From positions 62,001 through 126,000 of the forward strand of contig CASENB010000002.1 in the NCBI GenBank assembly GCA_949289305.1: a stretch of 64,000 nucleotides of DNA, read 5' to 3'. The translations under genes and the position numbers were made by a program. The notes below the pieces were generated by a model that was given only the letters and a program-made list of their open reading frames with translations, had not been told where the DNA came from and searched no databases. The stretch comes from an uncultured Spirochaetales bacterium. Lineage in GTDB: Bacteria > Spirochaetota > Spirochaetia > Sphaerochaetales > Sphaerochaetaceae. Below are positions 17,213 to 25,877 of the stretch, piece by piece. Every line of letters starts with the position of its first letter. Within the stretch, counting starts at the first letter, position 1.

Positions 17213-18930
17213 TATAGTGCGTTCTTAAAATCAGCCACGATTTGAGGAAGTCTGTCCTCTAAGGCTTTTCTTCCATCAGCGCCTTCAGTAAGGAAGATAT
17301 AGTATTTGATCTTCGGCTCTGTTCCTGATGGACGTACTACGAGTTTCTCACCGCTTTCAAACCTTATGATAATCACATCAGCCTTCGGGAAAGCAGTATT
17401 CTCTTTCAAAAGGTCCTCAACGCTTGAAATTGTTCTGCCGACTAAGGTGTCACCTTCTTTAAGGGCTCTGAAATCTGCCATGATCTTAGCCATCTTGGCC
17501 TTGCCTTCTGCTCCTTCATAATCCCTGCTGAATACGACCTCTGTAGAATATCCATAGGATGCGTATATCGCATCAAGACGCTGAATCAGGCTTATTCCCT
17601 TTGATGCGTAATAGCACATCATCTCTACAGCAGCTACCGCAGAAGATACGGCATCCTTGTCATGGACTTCATTGACGGTTAAGAATCCATAACTCTCTTC
17701 GCAGCCAAAGAGGAAATATCTATCAGAATTTGGATTCTGATCTATCTTCTCCATCTGCTCTGCAATGTATTTAAATCCTGTGAGAACGTCCTTGCATTCT
17801 CCTCCGTTCTTCTCCGCGATCTTCTTAACTAAATCTGTAGTTACAAGACTCTTTACAACGAGAGGCTTCTTACCGTTCTTTCCTCCCTGCTCATAGCTTG
17901 TTACTAGAAGATAGTCCGCAAGAAGCGTTGCAATCTGATTTCCAGTCAACAGTTGGTATTCGGTTTTCTCACTGTTTTTCGGAATCGCGATTCCAAGACG
18001 ATCCGCATCAGGATCTGTTCCAAGAACGATATCGGCCTTAATGCTCTTAGCAAGATCTATTACTTTAGTCATGGCCTCAGCACTCTCTGGGTTTGGAAGC
18101 TTTACAGTAGGGAAGTTTCCATCAGGCTTTTCCTGCTCTTTAACAACTTCAACATCAACGCCTAGCTCTTTAAGCATAGTTCTTACAGGTATGTTTCCAG
18201 TGCCGTGGAGAGGTGTGTAAGCAACTTTAATGTCTGCTTTTTCAATTATCTCCGGACGCCTTAAAGAGGCCTTCACCATATCATAATATGCCCTATCGAC
18301 ATCATCTGGAACGGATGTCAAAATCCCCTTTGACCTTAATTCCTCTTCGCATCCGTCTTTAATGTCTTCTGCTTTTACCGCATTTGCAAGCTTTGCAATT
18401 TCAATATCATGAGGAGGAGTAACCTGCCCTCCGTCAGACCAATACACCTTGTAGCCGTTGTATTTGCTCGGATTGTGGCTTGCAGTCACTACGATTCCTG
18501 CTGTCGCTTTTAAGTATCTTACTGCAAAAGAGAGCATCGGAACTGGATGGAGGGTGTCATATAGATATGTTCTAACTCCGTTTTCCGCAAGGACAAGAGC
18601 TGCAGATTTTGCAAACTCGCTGCTGTAGTTTCTACTATCATATGCAATAACTGTAGAAGATGATTTTATATCCTTCAAATAGTTGGCAAGTCCCTGTGTG
18701 ACTTTACGAACCATGAATGTGTTAATTCTATTCGTGCCGCCGCCAATTACACCGCGCATTCCTGCCGTGCCAAACGCAAGAGACGTATAAAAACGATCAT
18801 AAAGATCTTCCCAGTCTTCATTCTTAATTGCGTTCTCAACCTCTGCCTTGAACGCCTCTGTCTTTTCGCTCTCAATATAGCTCTTCGCCTTCTCAAGAAC
18901 CTCAGCTTTCTCTAGCTCACTTATTTGCAT
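17212..18930 (-). CDS. Phosphoglucomutase/phosphomannomutase family protein (PgcA-like)
   Basis: 572-residue alpha-D-phosphohexomutase, likely interconverting glucose 1- and 6-phosphate. The active-site phosphoserine loop is TASHNPSKYNGYK, the metal loop DPDADRLGIA, the sugar-specificity loop GCEESYGF and the phosphate-binding loop RPSGTEPKIKYY. The length and GCEES loop fit the PgcA-type phosphoglucomutase rather than the shorter ManB type at 25874. A promoter and a GGGAGG site lie directly upstream. Confidence 0.92.
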   Translation of the reverse strand: MQISELEKAEVLEKAKSYIESEKTEAFKAEVENAIKNEDWEDLYDRFYTSLAFGTAGMRGVIGGGTNRINTFMVRKVTQGLANYLKDIKSSSTVIAYDSRNYSSEFAKSAALVLAENGVRTYLYDTLHPVPMLSFAVRYLKATAGIVVTASHNPSKYNGYKVYWSDGGQVTPPHDIEIAKLANAVKAEDIKDGCEEELRSKGILTSVPDDVDRAYYDMVKASLRRPEIIEKADIKVAYTPLHGTGNIPVRTMLKELGVDVEVVKEQEKPDGNFPTVKLPNPESAEAMTKVIDLAKSIKADIVLGTDPDADRLGIAIPKNSEKTEYQLLTGNQIATLLADYLLVTSYEQGGKNGKKPLVVKSLVTTDLVKKIAEKNGGECKDVLTGFKYIAEQMEKIDQNPNSDRYFLFGCEESYGFLTVNEVHDKDAVSSAVAAVEMMCYYASKGISLIQRLDAIYASYGYSTEVVFSRDYEGAEGKAKMAKIMADFRALKEGDTLVGRTISSVEDLLKENTAFPKADVIIIRFESGEKLVVRPSGTEPKIKYYIFLTEGADGRKALEDRLPQIVADFKNAL

Positions 18931-18958
18931 CTTTTCCTCCCTTTGAAAATCTTTTTTA

Positions 18959-18988
18959 AGTATACCCTTATCTTTATAATATTTCCAA
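18959..18988 (-). promoter_or_regulatory. Promoter of the phosphohexomutase gene
   Basis: On the minus strand, TTGGAA (18988-18983) is followed after 18 bases by TATACT (18964-18959), close to the sigma-70 consensus. The start codon is about 30 bases downstream, behind GGGAGG. Confidence 0.6.
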
Positions 18989-19021
18989 TCTTTATTTATA
19001 TTGCGATGAGTTTTATCACTT

Positions 19022-19699
19022 TTAAGAAATCATTTTGAATATCTTGCGCCTTAGACTCTCAACGCTGTCTATGCTGTCGTAAATACCATGCATTTCTAAG
19101 ATCTCTTTGCTTCTAAAGCCATAGTTCACGATTAAAGATGGCGATCCTACGTTAGAAGCAGTAGTTCTATCAACCTCGCTATCTCCTACAAACAGAGTAG
19201 ATTCTGCATTAAAACCATAAGATGAAAGAAGAGAAGATACCATATGCTTATCTGTTTTAAGAGCGCGAGAAGCCTTCTTTCCTTCTACGAAAGAAAATTT
19301 AATGCCTCTGTAGAATTTATCTATTAATGCTTTCGCAACCTCATCGTCTTTGTTCGTCAGCACTCCAATCGGAATTTCCTTCTTATTAAGATCTCCAAGA
19401 AGTTCTTCCATCCCCTGATACTTAACCGTATTCTCAGTCGCATGGTTCTTATATCTTGTTCTTAAAAGGGTCAGCATTAGCGAAAACTCATTTTCGTCTA
19501 CATAATTCTGACACTTATCGTCAAGCGCGGCCCTTAATGCGTTTGAAAAGCCGTTTCCGACATACCTTTTAACATCGTCTGTAGTAGCATTTTCAATATC
19601 GTAACAAGAGAGCACGTAGTTAATCGCACTCCTTATATCCTCTATGGTGTTGAGAATCGTTCCGTCCAAATCAAAGACTATAAGATTTATTTTTTCCAT
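19022..19699 (-). CDS. HAD family phosphatase (phosphoglycolate phosphatase-like)
   Basis: 225 residues from the chosen ATG at 19699; an in-frame ATG at 19726 would add nine residues. The HAD motifs are in place: motif I FDLDGTILNT at the N-terminus, motif II GVLTNKDD, the Lys of motif III (TDKHMV) and motif IV FVGDSEVDRTTA. The helical cap resembles the Gph/PgmB subgroup, so it probably dephosphorylates a small phosphate ester such as phosphoglycolate. Divergent from the rlmI-type gene with only 41 bases between, so the promoters overlap. Confidence 0.85.
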   Translation of the reverse strand: MEKINLIVFDLDGTILNTIEDIRSAINYVLSCYDIENATTDDVKRYVGNGFSNALRAALDDKCQNYVDENEFSLMLTLLRTRYKNHATENTVKYQGMEELLGDLNKKEIPIGVLTNKDDEVAKALIDKFYRGIKFSFVEGKKASRALKTDKHMVSSLLSSYGFNAESTLFVGDSEVDRTTASNVGSPSLIVNYGFRSKEILEMHGIYDSIDSVESLRRKIFKMIS

Positions 19700-19740
19700 A
19701 TCTGTTGCAATTATAGGAGTTATCAAATATTTTTGAAATC

Positions 19741-20973
19741 ATGGAATACAAAGTAACAATTAAAAACGGCAAAGAAAAACAGCTTTTAAACCACCATCCT
19801 TGGGTTTTCTCAGGTGCAATTGAAAACATAACACCTGAATATGCTGAGGCTGGCTTTGCATCCGTCTACACAAGCGAAGGAAGATTCATCGCAAAAGGAT
19901 ATTACGATGAAAAAAGCCATATAATTCTTCATCTTCTCTCATGGAACGAAAAGGATGTGATGGGAGAAGAATTCATAAAGAAACTTTTTAAAGAGTCGAT
20001 ATTGAGGCGCTCTGAATTCTTTAGCGAGGCATCTACCACAAATGCGATCAGGCTGTGCCATAGCGAAGCGGACTTTATTCCAGGCTTAGTTGCCGATGCA
20101 TATGCATCAAGAGTAAAACTTGTTATTTCAAGCCGCTTCGCCTACTCTTTCCTACAATCCTTTGTAGATGTTATTGAAGCCCTATTAAAGCCAAGCCTTA
20201 TCATAGCGACAACCGATAAAGAATATGCTTCGGCAGAAGGATTAAGCGAGAAGATCAGATTCTTTAAAAGTGGCAAAGAAGTAAAACTGGATGAAGGGAA
20301 AATTGAGCCTGTAAGGATTCTAGAAGGTGGAATATATTATGAAATTCCAGCGCTGAGAGGTCAGAAATCGGGTTTTTATATCGATCAGAGAGAGAACAGA
20401 ATTCTTTCAGAGCGGTATGCGAAAGACAAGGTATGTCTTGACGTCTGCTCATACACAGGAGGATTTACGCTACACCTTTTAAAAGCAGGAGCTAAAAAGG
20501 TGAAAGCTATAGATTCAAGCGAGAGCGCGCTTAGGCATCTTCTTTTCCAAGTGCATCTTAATGAAGAGAAAAAAACTATTAAGGAAGACTCCCGTGATAA
20601 GGTTGAAATACTATCGGGGGATGCGTTTGAGCTTATCAGAGCTGAAGAGAGGAACAAATACGATCTGATTATCCTAGATCCTCCTAAACTTGCAAAAACC
20701 AAGGGAAAGCTTGAAGATGCGCTAAGGGCCTATAAGGATTTAAACAGGGTCGCGATGGAGAAGATAAAAAACGGAGGAATCATATTCACTTTCTCATGTT
20801 CTGCCGCGCTAAAGCCTGAAGACTTTAAAAAGATGGTGAGCTGGAGCGCAAAGGATGCGAAAGTCGAAGCTCAGATTCTAAGAGTTCTAAGCCAGAGCGA
20901 AGATCATCCCATAAGAGCATCCTTTCCTGAAAGCGAATACTTAAAAGGTCTCGTAATCAGAATAATCAAGTGA
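19741..20973 (+). CDS. rlmI: Class I SAM-dependent rRNA (cytosine-5) methyltransferase, RlmI family
   Basis: 410 residues. An N-terminal PUA RNA-binding domain (HHPWVFSGAIEN) is followed by a Rossmann methyltransferase with DVCSYTGGFTLHLLKAG (SAM site), IILDPPKLAK (motif IV) and the SCS catalytic-cysteine motif in IIFTFSCSA. RlmI methylates C1962 of 23S rRNA; the same reaction is likely. A second, differently built rRNA methyltransferase occurs at 23644. No clear Shine-Dalgarno precedes the ATG. Confidence 0.88.
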   Translation: MEYKVTIKNGKEKQLLNHHPWVFSGAIENITPEYAEAGFASVYTSEGRFIAKGYYDEKSHIILHLLSWNEKDVMGEEFIKKLFKESILRRSEFFSEASTTNAIRLCHSEADFIPGLVADAYASRVKLVISSRFAYSFLQSFVDVIEALLKPSLIIATTDKEYASAEGLSEKIRFFKSGKEVKLDEGKIEPVRILEGGIYYEIPALRGQKSGFYIDQRENRILSERYAKDKVCLDVCSYTGGFTLHLLKAGAKKVKAIDSSESALRHLLFQVHLNEEKKTIKEDSRDKVEILSGDAFELIRAEERNKYDLIILDPPKLAKTKGKLEDALRAYKDLNRVAMEKIKNGGIIFTFSCSAALKPEDFKKMVSWSAKDAKVEAQILRVLSQSEDHPIRASFPESEYLKGLVIRIIK

Positions 20974-21277
20974 TTAGCTCATCTATCTTGCAATGCCTAC
21001 AAAAGCATCGGCAGGGACAACTGTTGATGCATTTGTATTCAATGCAAATTTCTTCACTTCAGAAATCCTTTAAACTAAGCATTGTTGCAGCTGCTTCTAT
21101 ATATCCAGCCTCCTCATATTTTCAAATGCGGTAGCTGTTCATTTTGTTAATCCTTTTATAAAAAGAGGACTTGCAATATATTAAATTGTTTAAAAGCTTG
21201 CTAATTAAACATTAAATTTATCATTGTTTATAAATTCTCTCTTTTCTTTTTATAAGCCTTTTCTTAACATATCACTC
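20974..21277. other. Intergenic stretch, possible decayed coding remnant on the minus strand
   Basis: About 300 bases between the rlmI-type gene and the MFS gene. Short minus-strand frames around 21000-21130 have a protein-like composition (for example EEAGYIEAAATMLSLK, then a frame change to EVKKFALNTNASTVVPADAF) but are interrupted by stops. I cannot name a family. The last part is AT-rich and probably holds the MFS promoter. Confidence 0.3.
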
Positions 21278-22453
21278 ATGATTTCATCATTGCTTTTAGT
21301 AGTAATTTACATTGCGTTCATATCGCTTGGACTTCCAGACAGCCTATTAGGGGCGTCATGGCCTATGATGCATACATCCATTGGTTTTGATACTTCTTCT
21401 TTAGGGTTTATCAGCCTTACGATTTCTCTTGGAACTGTTATTTCTTCATTGTCCTTTTCACGCCTCTCAAGAAAATTCAGGGTGGAACAGATAACGACCG
21501 TATCAGTAATAATGACGGCAGTCGCACTATATTTATTTGCATTCTGTTTAAATGGAATAACAGTGTTCCCTATCGCACTATTGCTTGGACTTGGAGCTGG
21601 AAGCGTGGATGCGGGACTGAACTATTACGTATCGATTCACTATAAGGCAAGGCATATGAGCTGGCTTCATGCGTTCTGGGGGCTTGGAACTACATTCGGC
21701 CCTACAGTACTCTCTATCTTCTTCTCTACAGGAAGAACCTGGAATGATGCATATTTATTAATGGCGATCGTGCAGACAATAATCGTCATTATGCTTTTAG
21801 CATCTTTTCCTCTTTGGAAAAGAAATGAGAAAAACAGCATCATAGAAGAGAAAAAAGAAGGCGAAAAAGAGTCCTATACAATTTCTGATACCATTAAGAT
21901 GAAAGGGGCATGGGTCGCCCTCGTCTCTTTTTTCCTCTACTGCGCCATAGAGGCAACAATGTTAAACTGGAGCTCGTCTTTTTCAGTTTTTTCTAAAGGA
22001 TTTAGCGAAAGCGATGGTGCAAGAATCGCATCATTTATATATTGGGGCATGACTGTCGGACGCTTTTTAACAGGATTAATCAATGAAAAGACCGGCGACC
22101 GCATTATGATCTCATCGGGAATTATAATAACGCTCTTTGGGGCAATCCTATTAATAATATCTGAAACATTTACTTTGACTGCCATATCTATTTTCTTAAT
22201 TGGCATGGGCTTTGCTCCTGTATATCCTTCAATGATACACCAGACTTCAAGGCTATTTGGGGCAGAAGGCGCGAAAAGAATCATCGGTCTTGAAATGGCA
22301 ACGGCTTATATAGGCTCAAGCTTTACACCGTTCGTATTCGGTCTGATTACGAGGATCACAGGAACAGGAATCCTGCCATACGTACTTATCATATTTGTTT
22401 CTTTAGAAGCTGTTGCCGCATTAATAAAAAGAAGAATTTTCTTTAAAGCTTAA
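21278..22453 (+). CDS. Major facilitator superfamily transporter
   Basis: 391 residues from the ATG at 21278 (MISSLLLVVIYIAFISLGL); a TTG at 21224 would add 18 residues before the first membrane span. About 12 spans are visible, with a charged central loop (EEKKEGEKESY) between the halves. SRLSRKFRVEQ matches the loop 2-3 signature in modified form, and SWLHAFWGLGTTFGP suggests the FucP/FHS-like sugar branch. The substrate is not determinable. The end overlaps an HD gene by 11 bases on the other strand. Confidence 0.87.
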   Translation: MISSLLLVVIYIAFISLGLPDSLLGASWPMMHTSIGFDTSSLGFISLTISLGTVISSLSFSRLSRKFRVEQITTVSVIMTAVALYLFAFCLNGITVFPIALLLGLGAGSVDAGLNYYVSIHYKARHMSWLHAFWGLGTTFGPTVLSIFFSTGRTWNDAYLLMAIVQTIIVIMLLASFPLWKRNEKNSIIEEKKEGEKESYTISDTIKMKGAWVALVSFFLYCAIEATMLNWSSSFSVFSKGFSESDGARIASFIYWGMTVGRFLTGLINEKTGDRIMISSGIIITLFGAILLIISETFTLTAISIFLIGMGFAPVYPSMIHQTSRLFGAEGAKRIIGLEMATAYIGSSFTPFVFGLITRITGTGILPYVLIIFVSLEAVAALIKRRIFFKA

Positions 22454-22913
22454 AACCGATTTCAGCAGAAAGCCCTTTGAGCCTAAGAGAGTCTTTCTCG
22501 CTCTGCCTCTGATAAGGAGAAGAGAGATAATGATCTAAGACGTCCGCATCCTTTAATATTTCAGAAAGAGGATCGTGGACTCTTTTTTTATCGCTATGAT
22601 GGCGAATGGATGTAACGATCGCATCTATTTCATCATCTTTAAAAATATTTAAAGATTTCAATATGCCAAAGGCAAGTCGCGAACCATGAAGCGCATGCTC
22701 CTTTCTGTCATGCGTAAATGCATATAAGTCGTGAAGACTGCCAGCGATATATGCAAGCTCGGCATTCTCCCCTCTTTTTTGAGCAAGCATAAAAGAAAAA
22801 CGTGCGACGGAACTTAAATGGACATATGCTTCAGCCTTTTCAAATTCATCCGCCATTTCTTGCAAGATCGTATATGAAATATTTTCTACCGCATGAATTC
22901 TGTCCATGCTCAT
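22443..22913 (-). CDS. HD domain-containing protein
   Basis: 156 residues with a compact HD phosphohydrolase fold: HLSSVARFSFML, the HD pair in GSLHDLYAFTHD, then HGSRLA, IRHHSDKK and a late Asp in LKDADVLDHYLS. Such proteins hydrolyse nucleotide or other phosphate esters with bound metal. The small size and lack of an extra domain give no clue to the substrate. Single gene, convergent with the MFS transporter. Confidence 0.8.
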   Translation of the reverse strand: MSMDRIHAVENISYTILQEMADEFEKAEAYVHLSSVARFSFMLAQKRGENAELAYIAGSLHDLYAFTHDRKEHALHGSRLAFGILKSLNIFKDDEIDAIVTSIRHHSDKKRVHDPLSEILKDADVLDHYLSSPYQRQSEKDSLRLKGLSAEIGFKL

Positions 22914-23041
22914 GATACTAACAAATTATATTGACTTTGTTAATCTGATTATCGTTCTCAATTACATAGGAAACCGTAATTTATTTTCTTAATAAAAATT
23001 TTTTAAGCTTTGCTTAAACTAGCCGTGTTAAATAAAAATGC

Positions 23042-23635
23042 GTGAAAGAAATTAAGAAAGCATTAGAAGCATTAAAAGGTACTTTAATAGAAGAAGATCT
23101 GTTAAGCATCGCGGCATTTTACGACGCATTGGATAAAGACCTAGAACGTTTCAAAGAAAAGGCGGGATTCTCCTGTCCTGATGGTTGCGGCAAATGCTGT
23201 TCAATCTTCGTTCCAGATATCACAAGGCTTGAGAGCATATGCATTGCTGCTTTTATTGCGTTTTCTGAAAACAAAGAGGAACTTATTCAAATGCTTGAAA
23301 ATGCAAAAGGAAGGAAGACAGGAGCATGCCCTCTTTATCGCGATAACAATCCTTTCCACTGTTCTGCATATAGTGCGAGGCCATTAATATGCCGCCTTTT
23401 CGCATCTTCATGTTTTTTTAATAAGAACGGAGAAAAGAAATTCTCTCCATGCCATTTAGACAACTCATTTATCCCTGCAAAAAGGATTGATGAGGAATCT
23501 CCTGCAATGAGCTATTATGGAGAGAATCTGTTATCGCTATCGTCAAATAACGGAGAAACTGAATTTTTAGCAGATAGGGTTTTAAAAGACTTGGATCTGA
23601 TTAACTTCTACCTATCATTAAGAAAGGCCGAATAA
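23042..23635 (+). CDS. YkgJ-family cysteine cluster protein
   Basis: 197 residues. The N-terminal cluster CPDGCGKCCSIF and the distal run CPLYRDNNPFHCSAYSARP (followed by LICRLF) match the YkgJ/CxxxCxxCC zinc- or iron-chelating family. The biochemical role of this family is unknown. The start is taken as GTG 23042; no better ATG is in frame. Stand-alone gene, converging on the following methyltransferase. Confidence 0.82.
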   Translation: MKEIKKALEALKGTLIEEDLLSIAAFYDALDKDLERFKEKAGFSCPDGCGKCCSIFVPDITRLESICIAAFIAFSENKEELIQMLENAKGRKTGACPLYRDNNPFHCSAYSARPLICRLFASSCFFNKNGEKKFSPCHLDNSFIPAKRIDEESPAMSYYGENLLSLSSNNGETEFLADRVLKDLDLINFYLSLRKAE

Positions 23636-23643
23636 GGCCTTCC

Positions 23644-25215
23644 TTAGTAATTATTCTTTTTATCGTCCCTTGTTCTTGTCTCTCTGAACTCATCGTAGCC
23701 ATATGGAACAGGGGCCTTTCTAACCCTCTTTTCCCTTGGGCGCTCATCACTATCGAATCTTCTTTTCGGGCGATCTTCTCCATCTTGAAAACGTCTTGGA
23801 CGATCCGATCTGTCTTCGTACCTTCTAGGGCGGTCATCATAATCTCTTCTATCATCGTAACTTCTTCTCGGACGATCTTCGTTAAAGCGGCTCCTTCTTT
23901 CATCTCTGCCGTCAAACTTCCTATCATCTCTTCTTCTCTCTGAGTAGTTGTCACGATCATCGAATCTTCTGCTCTGTCTGTCGAACCAAGATTCATCGTA
24001 TTTGCCATCCCTCGTTCTAAAGCCTTCCCCTCTTCTCTGATAGCTTCTATCCCTATCATCGAAATTTCTTCTTTCTCTGTTTTCTCTGCGGTCTTTAAAA
24101 CTTCCTTTTTCTATCGAATAACCGCGTTCTCTAGAGCTAGAATAACCGTCTCTTCTCTCTTTTCGTTTAAAGTCGTCGTTCTTCCTCTGTTTTCTTTCTT
24201 TCTTCTCTACGCCTAAGCTCAAATGCTCTAGGCTCTCATCATCCTGAATTCTTCTCATTACTTCTCCCTTGAATTCTTTCACTTTCTCCAGTCTGAAAAT
24301 ACGAAGAGTACTCTTTTTCTTCGTAAAACCAAATGCTCTAAGTTCGTCTGTCATCTCGCTGACTTTGTAATATGGCTTAAGTTTTGCCTTTTCAGGTCCA
24401 AAGGAAGCAAGATTTTCAGAAAAAATTACAACTCCATTGTCTTTTAAAATCTTCGTAAAGCTATATAAATAAAATAGGTAGTCTTTTTTTAAGTCAAAAT
24501 CCTCAGCCTTATGGGAATTAGAAAAAGACGGAGGATCGAAAATAATAAGATCCCATTTTTCATTCTTCTCTATTGCCTCTATTAAGAACTTGTAAGCATC
24601 GGATGCGATTATTGGATATTTAGACCTGTCTAAAAACCCATTGTTATCCATATTCTCCTCTGCCCACTGGCTATATACATTGGAAAGATCTACGCTAGTT
24701 ACGCTCTCTGCACCGCCTGCGGCTGCGTATACGCTGAAAGAGCCTGTATAGGAAAAGAGGTTCAAAACCCTTAAGCCAAATGAAGACTCCTCAACAACCT
24801 TTCTCGTCTCAGCCTGGTCCAAGAAAAGCCCAGTATCTATATACTTTAATAATTCTGTCTTAAAGATGTGCCCGTTCTCCTTCACTTCGACGACAAGACT
24901 CTCTTCCTCTCTCTCGTGCTGTTCTCGCCCTTCTCTTTTCTTTCTCTCTTTATATATGATCTTGTCGTTTTCGATATAAACGTGGCGGTGTACGATATCT
25001 ATGACTTCTTCTTTCTCTGCCTCTTCTAGAGGTGGGTTGCCATAATCAAGAATGCGCGCATACGCACCATATAGATCGACAGTCACGTCAAGGCCTTCTA
25101 ATGATCTGTCGTATATCCTAGCTACAGTGCTGTCGCTTGCCCTCATCGCCCTTCTCGCTTCTAAGGCATTATGTTTCAATATCTTGGCAAAATCTTTTCT
25201 TAAAAATTCCTGCAT
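23644..25215 (-). CDS. RlmK/RlmI-like rRNA methyltransferase with a long Arg/Asp-rich C-terminal tail
   Basis: 523 residues. The N-terminal part (to about residue 310) is a class I methyltransferase with a substrate-binding domain: GLFLDQAETRKVV, SYTGSFSVYAAAGGAESVTSVD (the SAM loop, in two runs) and IIFDPPSFSNS. It resembles the m7G2069-methylating RlmK half of RlmKL. From about residue 330 the protein becomes a low-complexity tail dominated by Arg, Asp, Glu, Ser, Tyr and Phe, with DDR, RRF and YDDR units. Such tails bind RNA or drive condensation in RNA helicases. The tail is in frame with the enzyme, with no stop between. Confidence 0.85.
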   Translation of the reverse strand: MQEFLRKDFAKILKHNALEARRAMRASDSTVARIYDRSLEGLDVTVDLYGAYARILDYGNPPLEEAEKEEVIDIVHRHVYIENDKIIYKERKKREGREQHEREEESLVVEVKENGHIFKTELLKYIDTGLFLDQAETRKVVEESSFGLRVLNLFSYTGSFSVYAAAGGAESVTSVDLSNVYSQWAEENMDNNGFLDRSKYPIIASDAYKFLIEAIEKNEKWDLIIFDPPSFSNSHKAEDFDLKKDYLFYLYSFTKILKDNGVVIFSENLASFGPEKAKLKPYYKVSEMTDELRAFGFTKKKSTLRIFRLEKVKEFKGEVMRRIQDDESLEHLSLGVEKKERKQRKNDDFKRKERRDGYSSSRERGYSIEKGSFKDRRENRERRNFDDRDRSYQRRGEGFRTRDGKYDESWFDRQSRRFDDRDNYSERRRDDRKFDGRDERRSRFNEDRPRRSYDDRRDYDDRPRRYEDRSDRPRRFQDGEDRPKRRFDSDERPREKRVRKAPVPYGYDEFRETRTRDDKKNNY

Positions 25216-25412
25216 ACCCTTTTATCATAGCTTTTGTCATTTTCTTAGACAAGAATGTAAATTAACATTTTTTATTCTTTGCTGCAATTTCAATGTTTTA
25301 CGTAACTTATGCCTAAATAATGAATTACAAAAGAAGAAGTGAAACAAGGTTCGACTTCTTTTTCTTAAATATCTATGTTAATATAGATTATCTTGAAAAA
25401 GGATAAGACAAG

Positions 25413-25877
25413 ATGGAATTAGACGAACAGACGATGAACTTTTTAAAAGAAAGGGAAGAGAGGCTCGGCGCGAAAATCATACTTAGAACCTACGCCCTAT
25501 TCTATCTATCTGGAAGCGGAGAAAAAAGAGAGTACGGAGTATTCATTTACAGCGATGGAAACACAATCGTATTTGAAGATTTTGATCGCCCGCCGACATT
25601 CCTTGGAATCGAGTTAAAGAGAAAGAACAAAGAAAAATACGTAAAGCTTGAAAGATCTTTTTTAATCTCGGACGTCGAATCTGCATGCATAGTATCAAGA
25701 ACATCGGCAATCGACTCGGTAAGAAGAGGCGGAGAGGCAAAAGAGGCAGGGTCTTTTACAAAAGCATTCAGAAAGACGCTTTTAGAGATAAAACTGAAAG
25801 ATGGAACAAAGTATTATTTTGAACTTATCAACTCAAAGGAATTCATAGATTTTATAAAGAAGGAAGGAAAAATATGA
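25413..25877 (+). CDS. Conserved-looking hypothetical protein upstream of manB
   Basis: 154 residues, soluble, mixed alpha/beta, with no signal peptide, membrane segment or motif I recognise. The centre (TIVFEDFDRPP, FLGIELKRKN, YVKLERSFLIS) reads like a beta-barrel or PH-like fold, but that is only an impression. Its last bases overlap the manB start (ATGA), so the two are translationally coupled. It therefore probably belongs to the sugar-phosphate or nucleotide-sugar group manB-galE. Confidence 0.7.
   Translation: MELDEQTMNFLKEREERLGAKIILRTYALFYLSGSGEKREYGVFIYSDGNTIVFEDFDRPPTFLGIELKRKNKEKYVKLERSFLISDVESACIVSRTSAIDSVRRGGEAKEAGSFTKAFRKTLLEIKLKDGTKYYFELINSKEFIDFIKKEGKI

Noticed and set aside
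20974..21277. A complete gene in the gap before the MFS transporter
   Set aside because: Protein-like fragments exist on the minus strand but stops and frame changes break them, and no family could be recognised.
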